This document shows, in pieces, positions 8,823 through 16,901 of a DNA stretch of 64,000 nucleotides. A program made the position numbers and the translations under genes. Source of the stretch: Bacillota bacterium (lineage in GTDB: Bacteria > Bacillota > Clostridia > Lachnospirales > Lachnospiraceae). Below the pieces are notes generated by a model, which searched no databases, was not told where the DNA came from, and saw only the letters and a program-made list of their open reading frames with translations. Position 1 is the first letter of the stretch. Each line of letters opens with the position of its first letter. Location: NCBI GenBank assembly GCA_023442465.1, contig JAEZZQ010000043.1:124001-188000 (forward strand), written 5' to 3'.

Positions 8823-8875
8823 GTTAGTTGTGACTAACTTATAAATATGATATATTTTTTGATGTGGTTCGTCAA
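8823..8875 (-). promoter_or_regulatory. promoter with DtxR-like operator for DUF3793-flavodoxin
   Basis: On the minus strand, TTGACG (8870-8875) and TATCAT (8847-8852) are 17 bases apart. Directly downstream of the -10, at 8823-8838, lies the dyad GTTAGT-CACA-ACTAAC, which resembles boxes of DtxR-family metal repressors. Binding there would block transcription. Basis: motif seen, regulator inferred. Confidence 0.6.
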
Positions 8876-9047
8876 GAGAGTTATTGAGATAATTCATCAT
8901 GTACTTTATATTCCTCGGGAAAAATCCTTTCATTTTTGAGAAAGAATCTATTATCTTTTTTGAAATATGGTTAATAACCTTTACTCCCTATCCTTCTTCT
9001 TTTTGCTTTTTCAAAGTTTTATATTCAAGAGACAAATCATACTTGTA

Positions 9048-9125
9048 TTAGCCTTCAAAGCAACAGTAATCCTTTGACTTCGTATTTTTTATTCTATCTA
9101 TAAGCTCACTGTATCTATCACTCAC
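9048..9125 (-). CDS. possible 25-residue reading frame
   Basis: After the NAD-kinase-like gene a GTG start could encode a short acidic/basic peptide ending DYCCFEG. The ribosome site AGAGG touches the start codon, which is poor spacing. It may be a remnant of a third gene of the operon. It is unrecognised and low confidence. Confidence 0.2.
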   Translation of the reverse strand: MSDRYSELIDRIKNTKSKDYCCFEG

Positions 9126-9156
9126 CTCTGAAGGCCTGAAATAAATTTAATCCAAC

Positions 9157-10125
9157 TCACACCACCAACTTCCCCTTTTTCTCCGCCACAGTAATCGTTG
9201 CCTCTATCCCCGAGTTAAACTGAAGATAGTCATTTTCGATACCATCGCTGAATATTACTCCATTTTCCGGCATTTGAGATAATATTCTTAAGGGTGTCTC
9301 GTTAGTAACCGTTCCAAAGACAAGCTCTGTTCCTGAGTTTTTGCTGGGAAATGGCTCACGTACGGAAAAATATAGGTAGTCACTATTCCAAGGCAGACTT
9401 TTTTCCATTTGCGCTTTAGTATTCTTATCCGACTTAGAACTTTTATCTGAAGTTCCGTTCATGGTTCCGTTGACGATGCTGTTAGCACCTGCAAGTACAC
9501 TTTTTAACCAACCTGTTGAACCAAGTCCGGTTGATACTATGATTCCACTAGAGGATTGATATTCACACCGCCGCCCGCATTGTATCTGGTATCTTGAGGA
9601 TACATGGGTTCTCTGCCCTATAAATAAGTCATTTACTGCATAAATAGCCTGACCGTCATTTAAAGTGGCTTTTGCCATGGATACCTCTTTCACCTGCCTT
9701 TTTTTCCTGAATACATCTTGAATAACCAGCCTAAGCTCCGCGACTGTAAACGGAAGAAGTACGCCGTCCCACCTGGCAGGATCCGGATTAACTCCAATAA
9801 GCTGCTGGTTTGACAAATACTTTAAAGTATTGGCTACAAGTCCATCCTGACCGATAGCCACCACGATATCGTCCTCTCCGAATATAAAGTTGGGCACATA
9901 TTCCCTATCAACCACTTGCACCCTTCCCAATGCTTCTAAATAACCTTGAGCTTCCGCAATTGCCTTTTTATACCGTTCATCTTCTATTATGTAATCTGAA
10001 AAATCGCTTCCCATATGCTCAATATAAAATTTGGCTTGAGCTATAGTATTGTATCTTGTAATCAAGTCTTCAAGCCTTGTTTTTCTTTTGACCAGTACAA
10101 TTTTATTTTCCGTTAATCTTTCCAT
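9157..10125 (-). CDS. NAD-kinase-like protein
   Basis: Protein of 322 residues related to the NAD kinase / diacylglycerol kinase fold. The nucleotide motif GGDG appears as GQDG in VVAIGQDGLVANTL near residue 92. The later motif expected to read like TPTGSTAY is STGLGSTGW. Because the first catalytic motif is altered, kinase activity cannot be assumed. The gene begins 2 bases after the stop of the SPFH gene and lacks a strong ribosome site, so it depends on coupling. Proteins of this kind are recurrently paired with SPFH proteins; the joint role is unknown. Confidence 0.75.
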   Translation of the reverse strand: MERLTENKIVLVKRKTRLEDLITRYNTIAQAKFYIEHMGSDFSDYIIEDERYKKAIAEAQGYLEALGRVQVVDREYVPNFIFGEDDIVVAIGQDGLVANTLKYLSNQQLIGVNPDPARWDGVLLPFTVAELRLVIQDVFRKKRQVKEVSMAKATLNDGQAIYAVNDLFIGQRTHVSSRYQIQCGRRCEYQSSSGIIVSTGLGSTGWLKSVLAGANSIVNGTMNGTSDKSSKSDKNTKAQMEKSLPWNSDYLYFSVREPFPSKNSGTELVFGTVTNETPLRILSQMPENGVIFSDGIENDYLQFNSGIEATITVAEKKGKLVV

Positions 10126-10127
10126 AA

Positions 10128-11144
10128 TTACTTAGATTCTTTCATTAATTCATGAAGTAAATCAGGCGATATATTGAGTTGCCCTATCTGTCCTGCTTTT
10201 CCGGCTAACTCCTGAAATGCTATTGCAATAAGCTTATTAGGCTGCATACCTATGCTTGCAAGCGACTGAATTACATCTGGATTTATTCCTTCCAAAGCCT
10301 TCATAGCCACGGATAACTCGTAAGCTTTTTCATCAGCTTCTGCCTTTGAATTCTCCACGGTCAGCTCAATCAGAGCTTTTCTTTTCTCTTCCAAAGCAGT
10401 TTCGAACTGCATCTGCTCTTCCTTCAGCTGATTTTGTTTGTGCTGAACAGCTCTCTCTGCTTCTATTTGTGTTTCCCTTACCTGCTTTTTCTTGTTCTCT
10501 ATTGCGATTTCTGTATTAAATTCGTTTTCCTTGACGCGCCTTTCCTGCTCAATAGATGCATTGCGCCGTTCATAAATAGCTTCGTCAGCCTTTTTAAGGA
10601 TTTGCTCTCTGGCCTGTGCCTCCAGTGCCCTGGATGTTTCTTTATTCGGAAGAATGGCAAGGATGGAAAGGCCCAATATCTCTATACCAATTCTATTAAT
10701 CTCCGCATTCTCCTTAATATCGTTCAAAATTCCTTGTGCCAAAGCCTCACTGGACTTGATCGCATCCTTTAGCAGCAATTCTTCTAACGTCTTCTTCGTT
10801 AACACTCTTACTATATTGATTACTCTTTGCGGTAATTTCTGCGGATCATCCGAAGCATACCCTTTGCCTTTCATATCAAGCGTATAATTCAAAAGCTCTG
10901 TGATCTTCTTCTGGTCAACTATTCTGTAATTAATCTGCCCCTGAACTGTCACTGTCTGAAAATCTGACGTGACTTCTTCAAAGATAAAAGGCACATCAAC
11001 ACTTCCGACAGGTACAACAACAATTGATGTTATCGGAGCAAAGTAGTTAAACGATATTCCGGCACCTGCCTTTACAATCTTGCCGTTCCTGTACTTTAAA
11101 ACATACTCGTTTGGCTGAAACTTAATAAATCTGAATCCGAACAT
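10128..11144 (-). CDS. SPFH/Band 7 domain protein
   Basis: Protein of 338 residues with the SPFH (stomatin/prohibitin/flotillin/HflC) core at about 20-185, followed by a long charged coiled coil (about 170-270) rich in Glu, Lys, Arg and Gln. The end is more hydrophobic and includes ALEGINPDVIQSLAS. Unlike most SPFH proteins it has no clear N-terminal membrane helix, so it may associate peripherally. GGGGAGG precedes the ATG. It forms a two-gene operon with the NAD-kinase-like gene. Confidence 0.8.
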   Translation of the reverse strand: MFGFRFIKFQPNEYVLKYRNGKIVKAGAGISFNYFAPITSIVVVPVGSVDVPFIFEEVTSDFQTVTVQGQINYRIVDQKKITELLNYTLDMKGKGYASDDPQKLPQRVINIVRVLTKKTLEELLLKDAIKSSEALAQGILNDIKENAEINRIGIEILGLSILAILPNKETSRALEAQAREQILKKADEAIYERRNASIEQERRVKENEFNTEIAIENKKKQVRETQIEAERAVQHKQNQLKEEQMQFETALEEKRKALIELTVENSKAEADEKAYELSVAMKALEGINPDVIQSLASIGMQPNKLIAIAFQELAGKAGQIGQLNISPDLLHELMKESK

Positions 11145-11315
11145 AATTTAAACCTCCCCAATGATATGTAGTTAAGTATATTCTATACTAAATTTCATAC
11201 TTTTTCCATTATAATTTTATATAATATACTGTGAAAAGGATATTTACCGCAGAGTTTTTCTCTTCTATTAATTCACCTGCTTTCAATTAGTAATAACATC
11301 ATCTTTTTAATTATC

Positions 11316-11357
11316 TTGACATTTCATTCGAATAAAATTATAATGAGTACATACTCA
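11316..11357 (+). promoter_or_regulatory. consensus promoter with TetR operator
   Basis: TTGACA (11316-11321), 17 bases, TATAAT (11339-11344) is a perfect sigma-A promoter. The palindrome TGAGTA-CA-TACTCA (11344-11357) abuts the -10 and covers the expected transcription start, as in TetR autoregulation. Confidence 0.75.
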
Positions 11358-11376
11358 ATGAGTTGGAGGTCATTAA

Positions 11377-11958
11377 TTGAAAATCAAAAGACAGTTACAG
11401 AAAGAGAACACCAGGATAAGAATAATTGAAACTGCTTATAAAGTATATTCTGAGCATGGCTTCACTGCCACCACTGCTATGATTGCAGAAGAAGCAAGAG
11501 TATCACATGGTACGATTTTTGTTCACTTTCCATCAGTAAATGAATTGTTAACCCATTTAATAGAAGACTTTGGGAATAAGCTGGCTTTGGAAATGCATAA
11601 TTTAGCAGAAAAAAATGACAGCATCGAAAAATTACTTAAGGCCTACTTGGAAATTTTGAAAAAATATGAAAGCTTTTATATTCATCTTATAAGCGAAAGA
11701 AGCCTATTACCCGAAGATGTACAGATGATATTTGTAAATATACAGTCTAATATTGCTGTTCACTTTAATAAGGTAATTGAGCGGGAAATTGAAAGTAAGG
11801 CTGTTAAAAACATACCTGTTCATATGATATTCAATACATGGATGGGACTAATTCATTACTATTTGCTCAATAAGGATTTGTTCTCTCCTGAAAAACCGCT
11901 TTTGGAACGATATGAAGAGGAACTGATAACAACCTTTTTAGAATTTATACGAAAATAA
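11377..11958 (+). CDS. TetR/AcrR family regulator
   Basis: Protein of 193 residues with the N-terminal TetR helix-turn-helix, including TTAMIAEEARVSHGTIFVHF at about 28-47, and a helical ligand domain. The start is TTG with GGAGG seven bases upstream; no ATG is available before the conserved domain. It leads an operon with a zinc-ribbon protein, a TfoX C-terminal protein and a carboxymuconolactone-decarboxylase-like protein. The operator on its own promoter implies self-repression. Confidence 0.88.
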   Translation: MKIKRQLQKENTRIRIIETAYKVYSEHGFTATTAMIAEEARVSHGTIFVHFPSVNELLTHLIEDFGNKLALEMHNLAEKNDSIEKLLKAYLEILKKYESFYIHLISERSLLPEDVQMIFVNIQSNIAVHFNKVIEREIESKAVKNIPVHMIFNTWMGLIHYYLLNKDLFSPEKPLLERYEEELITTFLEFIRK

Positions 11959-11974
11959 ACTGGAGGTAATTAAA

Positions 11975-12229
11975 ATGAAAACTTGTATTGCTTGTGGTAT
12001 GCCAATGATGGAAAATTCAGACTTTGCCGGAGAGGATACGGGCAAAGACTATTGTATCCATTGTGCCCGTCCTGATGGCTCAATGCAATCATTCGAGGAG
12101 AAAAGAACCGGGATGATCAACTTTATAATTAAAACACAAGGCTTCGATCATAAAGCCGCAACTAAGATAGCAGAAAGCAATATGAAACGACTTCCTGCCT
12201 GGAAAGATTGTTTTAATATGGCGGAATGA
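11975..12229 (+). CDS. zinc-ribbon domain protein
   Basis: Protein of 84 residues. The pairs C4-x2-C7 and C27-x2-C30 form a putative zinc ribbon (Zn_ribbon_2-like), followed by a helical region ending in RLPAWKDCF. Such proteins are often placed beside TetR- or AraC-type regulators and resemble small redox or stress proteins; no function is proven. A GGAGG site is eight bases before the ATG. Confidence 0.7.
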   Translation: MKTCIACGMPMMENSDFAGEDTGKDYCIHCARPDGSMQSFEEKRTGMINFIIKTQGFDHKAATKIAESNMKRLPAWKDCFNMAE

Positions 12230-12230
12230 T

Positions 12231-12482
12231 ATGGGTGAACTATCCAAACTTCCAAATATCGGCGAGGTTATTGAAAAGCAATTGAATACAATTGGAATCT
12301 ATACACCTGAGCAACTTGTCAGTATAGGCAGCAAAGAAGCATTTTTTCGTATAGAGATTATTGACAATACGGTATGTTTGCATATGCTTTATGCTTTACA
12401 AGGCGCGGTCGAGGAAAAACGCTATACCCTGCTTACAGAACACACGAAAAAAGATTTAAAACATTTCTTCGATAATTTATAA
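12231..12482 (+). CDS. TfoX C-terminal domain protein
   Basis: Protein of 83 residues corresponding to the TfoX/Sxy C-terminal domain. It starts with LSKLPNIGEVIEKQLNTIGI, a helix-hairpin-helix-like motif, and then LVSIGSKEAFFRI. The N-terminal TfoX domain is absent, a common stand-alone form in Firmicutes. It begins one base after the previous stop. A competence role should not be assumed. Confidence 0.75.
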   Translation: MGELSKLPNIGEVIEKQLNTIGIYTPEQLVSIGSKEAFFRIEIIDNTVCLHMLYALQGAVEEKRYTLLTEHTKKDLKHFFDNL

Positions 12483-12496
12483 AGGAGTAAAAAATC

Positions 12497-12736
12497 ATGA
12501 AAGTCAGCAAAGCATATCAATCATTTGGACAGGAAGCACCTGCGGTGCATAAAGCATGGATGGAAACAGTTTATACGCTGGAAAAAGAAAGTGCATTAGA
12601 TAAAAAGACAAAAGAACTTGCTTATCTTGCTGTTTTGGCAGCAACGCGTCTTGACAGCGGATTGCCTGCTGTGGGAAATGTTGTTATTCAATCATTACCG
12701 ACGGCCTTAGAAGCCTATGATGAATCATTGGAATAA
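12497..12736 (+). CDS. carboxymuconolactone decarboxylase-like protein, internally deleted
   Basis: Protein of 79 residues; family members of this subtype have about 105. The N-terminal helix LDKKTKELAYLAVLAATRLDSGLP is followed at once by AVGNVVIQSLPTALEAYD. From memory of the family, about 25 residues starting FHVxxAKxxGA and ending VGLP lie between these halves. The junction falls on Gly-Leu-Pro, so recombination between two short GLP-coding repeats would explain it. The frame is kept, with a good AAAGGAG site, but the missing helix forms part of the active centre, so activity is doubtful. Confidence 0.65.
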   Translation: MKVSKAYQSFGQEAPAVHKAWMETVYTLEKESALDKKTKELAYLAVLAATRLDSGLPAVGNVVIQSLPTALEAYDESLE

Positions 12737-12759
12737 GGAACTTAATAAATGCCCAAAGT

Positions 12760-13884
12760 CTACTTCGCTGCTTCCAGTATGATATCGGTCAATAGTCCCG
12801 CCGCAATTTCTATCGCAGAAATATCCACCGTAAATCTGGAATTGTGAAGCGGATATCCTTCGCCGGTTCCTATTTTAAGGTATATCCCTGCTGCCTTTTC
12901 ATTTGCTTCCAAATAGCATGAAAAATCATCACTGATCATATTGGTTTCAACTTGCTTTATATTGAAATGTTTCTTTTTTGCAATGCGTTCTATTGTATCG
13001 CACAAATCCTCATCATTAATGACAGGGGCCGGACCTTCATGCCACTCAACACGAGCCTGCATATCGTTCATTTTTGCAAAGCCCTGAACAATTGTAAAAA
13101 AACGCTCTTTCATCTCTTTTCTTTCCTGAAAGAGAATGCTGCGCATCGTACCTTGAAAAAAGCCGCTCCCCGGAATCACATTCCATGTGTTCCCTGCACA
13201 TATCTGAGTAAAGCTAAGTACACTCGGATGAATAGCCGGAACCTTTTGCGGCACGGATGTCTGTAAGGTAAGCATCATCTGTGCCATCACAGGTATGGGA
13301 TTATTCCCCAAATGGGGCATTGCCGCATGTGTGTCCTTTCCCTCTATGGTAACCTTAAACTGATCAACGGCTGCCATAATGGTTCCTTTTTTCAGCCCAA
13401 TCGTTCCTGCCGGAAGTGAGGGATCTGCATGAAAAGCATAATACTCATCCACTTCCTTCAGCACTTCTGTTTGAATTACTGTTTTGGCACCATCTGCCAC
13501 CTCTTCCGCAGGCTGAAAAATAAAAAATACGTTTCCGGATATCTCATTTCTTTTTTTATGCAGACGCTCTGCCGCTGCAAGTGCTGTCGTTATATGAAAA
13601 TCATGACCGCAGGCATGCATGATACCGCTGTGGGCAGAAGTATATGAAAGCCCTGTTTGTTCTTCTATCGGCAATGCATCGATATCCGCTCTAAAAGCGA
13701 CGTTCTTTCCCTCCGTACTCCCACGCACTACTGCAATTATTCCCGTAGAAAGGCTGGTTTCTACTATTTCGATACTGCCTTTTTCAAGAATCTCTTTAAT
13801 TTTCTGCGTTGTATCATATTCCTGATATCCCAGCTCCGGATGTTCATGGAACCAACGGAATATTTCCTTCCAATCTTTGTCCAT
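12760..13884 (-). CDS. M20 family amidohydrolase
   Basis: Zinc-dependent amidohydrolase of the M20D (hippurate / N-acyl amino acid hydrolase) group, 374 residues. Metal ligands are visible in MHACGHDFH and the catalytic glutamates in QPAEEV. The HAAMPHLG segment belongs to the lid domain. The ATG at 13884 is 11 bases after the previous stop and gives a family-like N-terminus, DWKEIFRWFHEHPELG. An in-frame ATG at 13926 overlaps the upstream gene by 32 bases with a weaker ribosome site. The gene is the last of an operon with an amino-acid ABC transporter, suggesting deacylation of an imported N-acyl amino acid. Confidence 0.85.
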   Translation of the reverse strand: MDKDWKEIFRWFHEHPELGYQEYDTTQKIKEILEKGSIEIVETSLSTGIIAVVRGSTEGKNVAFRADIDALPIEEQTGLSYTSAHSGIMHACGHDFHITTALAAAERLHKKRNEISGNVFFIFQPAEEVADGAKTVIQTEVLKEVDEYYAFHADPSLPAGTIGLKKGTIMAAVDQFKVTIEGKDTHAAMPHLGNNPIPVMAQMMLTLQTSVPQKVPAIHPSVLSFTQICAGNTWNVIPGSGFFQGTMRSILFQERKEMKERFFTIVQGFAKMNDMQARVEWHEGPAPVINDEDLCDTIERIAKKKHFNIKQVETNMISDDFSCYLEANEKAAGIYLKIGTGEGYPLHNSRFTVDISAIEIAAGLLTDIILEAAK

Positions 13885-13894
13885 ACCGCCCTGC

Positions 13895-14419
13895 TCAATC
13901 CTTTGTATATGCCTTAAGGTAATCATCCAAATCTACCTGAAGAATCTTATTGATCAGATTCGTGGCGATCATAATCGTTGCGAATGCTGTGATCGCTACT
14001 ATCTGCTCCTCGTTCCAATGCCTTTTTAATTCATCAAAAATTTCTGCCGGAACGTGATTCGCATCATTTACAATAGCTCTTCCATACCGAATAAGAATAT
14101 CTTCCTCTTCCGTAAACTGAAAAGTATTGAAATCAATATTCAGATCCTTAAGTATCTTGCGAAAAAAAACACTGCATATGAGGCAATCATTCTCTGTTGA
14201 TATCGCATAGCAGAAGAAATTCACCGCACGTTCTCCGAGAAACTGCTCAATAGTTTTCTCAAGCGGATACCATTCCATCAATGCATGATAAGATGGAAGC
14301 GAATGGAGCAAAGTCAGTTTCATATTTGTAATACGCCCATTCTCACTGATTTGCTTATCAATTTGATACTTCACTTCATCGGATGCTTTTTCATATTCTA
14401 TCTGTGATATATATGCCAT
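13895..14419 (-). CDS. AhpD/carboxymuconolactone decarboxylase-like protein
   Basis: Protein of 174 residues with the all-helical CMD fold and a redox CxxC pair in ENDCLICSVF. The His that normally follows the second Cys in AhpD is replaced by Phe, so the standard proton-relay motif is incomplete. It lies between the transporter ATPase and the amidohydrolase in the same operon. Related proteins occur in sulfur amino acid salvage operons. The exact substrate is unknown. Confidence 0.65.
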   Translation of the reverse strand: MAYISQIEYEKASDEVKYQIDKQISENGRITNMKLTLLHSLPSYHALMEWYPLEKTIEQFLGERAVNFFCYAISTENDCLICSVFFRKILKDLNIDFNTFQFTEEEDILIRYGRAIVNDANHVPAEIFDELKRHWNEEQIVAITAFATIMIATNLINKILQVDLDDYLKAYTKD

Positions 14420-14437
14420 AACCTAACCTCCTAAGCT

Positions 14438-15190
14438 CTATATGGTATAACTGAATCTTTGCATATATCTGTCAATAAATTGCTTTGTCCTCTCATGTTC
14501 CGGATGAAAAAACAACTTTTCCGGAGGCGCCACCTCTAAAACAATACCATCATCCATAAATGCCACCTTATCGGAGACCTCTCTGGCAAAATCCATTTCA
14601 TGTGTAACGATCAGCATGGTCATCCTTTCATCAGATGCCTGTTTAATTACTTGCAAAACCTCCTGAACGAGCTCCGGGTCCAGCGCAGAGGTAGGCTCGT
14701 CAAATAAAATGATTTGAGGATTCAATGCCAATGCTCTGGCAATCGCCACTCGCTGCTTCTGTCCGCCCGATAATGCTGTCGGATAATAACCGGCCCGATT
14801 GAGCATACCTACTTTGTCAAGATAAAACCGCCCAATTTCGATGGCTTCGTCCTTTTTCTTTTTTTGTACTACTACTAAAGCTTCTGTTACATTTTCCAGT
14901 GCAGTCTTATTTTCAAAAAGTCCGAAACTTTGAAAAACCATACCCGTTCTTTTTCTTACTTCTTTTTTTGTATGCCTCGAAATATCATGTGCTTTAAACT
15001 TATAATCACCGATTGCAATACTGCCTTGATCGGGTGTCTCCAATAAATTAATGCATCTGAGCAGAGTTGACTTCCCGGAACCGCTGGAGCCAATAAGGGC
15101 GACGGTCTCTCCTTCCTCCACTGTCAAATTGACCCCCTTCAGAACTACGGTATTCTTAAATGACTTCTGTACTCCTCTAATATCTATCAT
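14438..15190 (-). CDS. polar amino acid ABC transporter ATP-binding protein
   Basis: Protein of 250 residues. Walker A GSSGSGKST is at 34-42, the Q-loop in GMVFQSFGLF, the signature LSGGQKQR, and Walker B IILFDEPTSALDP with the H-loop VTHEM. This is the GlnQ/TcyC/YxeO class. The start overlaps the permease stop by 4 bases (ATGA), indicating coupled translation. It energises uptake by the adjacent permease and binding protein. Confidence 0.93.
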   Translation of the reverse strand: MIDIRGVQKSFKNTVVLKGVNLTVEEGETVALIGSSGSGKSTLLRCINLLETPDQGSIAIGDYKFKAHDISRHTKKEVRKRTGMVFQSFGLFENKTALENVTEALVVVQKKKKDEAIEIGRFYLDKVGMLNRAGYYPTALSGGQKQRVAIARALALNPQIILFDEPTSALDPELVQEVLQVIKQASDERMTMLIVTHEMDFAREVSDKVAFMDDGIVLEVAPPEKLFFHPEHERTKQFIDRYMQRFSYTI

Positions 15191-15903
15191 TTGGCTATAC
15201 CTCTCTCGTTTCTTCGCACATTCTTTTCCAATTTCGCTACCAAAAATTCAAATATAATACATATCGCCCAATAAATAAGTGCGGCATCAATATATGCCTC
15301 AAAGAAACGAGATGCCCTTCCTGCCTCAATCTTAGCCTGACCCATAATTTCAGTTACAGAGGCGGCAAAAGCCAGAGAGGTATCCTTTAAAAGGCCGATA
15401 AAGAAGTTAGCAAACACGGGAAGCGCAACCTTTACCGCCTGCGGCAGTACAATTCGAACCATGGCTTGCGTAGTGTTCATCCCAACCGAATATGCGGACT
15501 CTAACTGCCCCTTATCCACGGAAATAATTGCCGCACGAATGGATTCTGTTAAATAAGCACCGGCACTGACCGAAAAAGCCACCAGCATAAAAACCATGGC
15601 CGGTACCTCTGAAACATCGAAGGAAGTTCCAAATTTCTGATTAACGATTCTCAGCAAAATAGGGACACCATAATAAAACAGTAAGATTTGTACGATCAGG
15701 GGTGTCCCTCTAAAGAAGGACACATACAATCCTGTAAAAAATCGCAGCACAGGAACCCTGTAAATCTTAATCAACGCCCCGATTAATCCAATAAAAAGCC
15801 CTATAATAAATGAAATGACCGCAAGTGTCAGCGTATAAGGAATTCCCCTGAGAATATCCGGGATAATTTCTAGCATGAACTCCACATCAAATATTTTTCC
15901 CAT
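15187..15903 (-). CDS. amino acid ABC transporter permease
   Basis: Protein of 238 residues with five predicted membrane helices and the HisM/GlnP family domain. The segment SFFRGTPLIVQILLFYYG and the EAA-like loop ESAYSVGMNTTQAMVRIVLPQA are present. It begins 2 bases after the binding-protein stop. No second permease is encoded, so the channel is probably a homodimer. Confidence 0.92.
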   Translation of the reverse strand: MGKIFDVEFMLEIIPDILRGIPYTLTLAVISFIIGLFIGLIGALIKIYRVPVLRFFTGLYVSFFRGTPLIVQILLFYYGVPILLRIVNQKFGTSFDVSEVPAMVFMLVAFSVSAGAYLTESIRAAIISVDKGQLESAYSVGMNTTQAMVRIVLPQAVKVALPVFANFFIGLLKDTSLAFAASVTEIMGQAKIEAGRASRFFEAYIDAALIYWAICIIFEFLVAKLEKNVRRNERGIAK

Positions 15904-15905
15904 TA

Positions 15906-16853
15906 CTATTTACCCTGTGGTGTATAATCAGCCCCAAACCATTCCGTTGAGAACTTTGATAATTCTCCGCTTTCGATCAGCTGTCCCAGTGCCGTGTCTA
16001 TTTTCTCCTGAAGAGTCTTTCCGAGTTCATCCTGTTTAAAAATAAAGTAAACCGGGGTTTCTGAAAGCCGTTCACCGACCGGTTCTACATCAAGGCCCTG
16101 AATCTCTGCCTTGCTGATCGCAACCGCGGGATCATTCAATGTTGCATCAATTTTTCCATTTACGATTTCCTGAAGAAGAGTTGTAATATCCTCTTCATAA
16201 TATACAAGTGTTAAAGAATTTCCATTTTCTTCATTCCATTTTTCCGCTTCAATATTATGTGCATCTCCGACTGTAAGGCCGATTTTCTTTCCAACCAAAT
16301 CTTCAAATCCGTTAATATCTGTTCTTCCCTTTTTTACAATCAGCTGATTCACCGCAGTATGATAAGGATTCTGTGTCAGATAGTATTTTTCCCTGCGCTC
16401 GTCTGTGCCTGATATCTGATTTGCAAGCATCTGGAATTTATCGGAATCCAGTCCTACAAATAATGACTCCCATGGCCCTGTAGTAAATTCAAAATGAAGG
16501 CTGGGATCTACTTTTTCCACCTTACGAAGAACTTCAATATCATATCCTGTCAGATAGTCTTTTTCATCTACATAGCTAAAAGGGCTGTATGTTCCCATCG
16601 TTCCTACTGAAACTGTAATTACTTCATCTCCTGCTGCCTGAGAGACAGCTTTCGTTTCTCCGGCATCTGCCTCTTGCGTCTCAATAGCTTTCGCTCCTGA
16701 CTCTGCATTTTCCGCCTCTGACTCATTGACTGCTTCCGTGCCGGATGCTTCTCCCGTACTTTTCGCAGCTGTTTCGCTCTCCGCCTTTCCGCATCCGCCG
16801 AATATTCCTGCCATAGCAATTAATAATGCTCCTAAAACAATCTTCTTTTTCAT
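15906..16853 (-). CDS. amino acid ABC transporter substrate-binding lipoprotein
   Basis: Protein of 315 residues. Signal peptide MKKKIVLGALLIAMAG is followed by lipobox FGGC (Cys near 21), then a linker of about 45 residues rich in Glu, Ala and Thr. The SBP_bac_3 periplasmic fold follows, including PFSYVDEKDYLTGYDIEVL. An ATG seven codons earlier has no ribosome site; the ATG at 16853 is preceded by GAGG. The order binding protein, permease, ATPase, amidohydrolase resembles Bacillus yxeM-yxeN-yxeO-yxeP, which handles modified cysteine. That comparison is contextual only. Confidence 0.9.
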   Translation of the reverse strand: MKKKIVLGALLIAMAGIFGGCGKAESETAAKSTGEASGTEAVNESEAENAESGAKAIETQEADAGETKAVSQAAGDEVITVSVGTMGTYSPFSYVDEKDYLTGYDIEVLRKVEKVDPSLHFEFTTGPWESLFVGLDSDKFQMLANQISGTDERREKYYLTQNPYHTAVNQLIVKKGRTDINGFEDLVGKKIGLTVGDAHNIEAEKWNEENGNSLTLVYYEEDITTLLQEIVNGKIDATLNDPAVAISKAEIQGLDVEPVGERLSETPVYFIFKQDELGKTLQEKIDTALGQLIESGELSKFSTEWFGADYTPQGK

Positions 16854-16901
16854 AATCTTTTTTCCTCGTTTCATAAAAGTTTTCTTTTTGTTCTATCGAT
16901 A

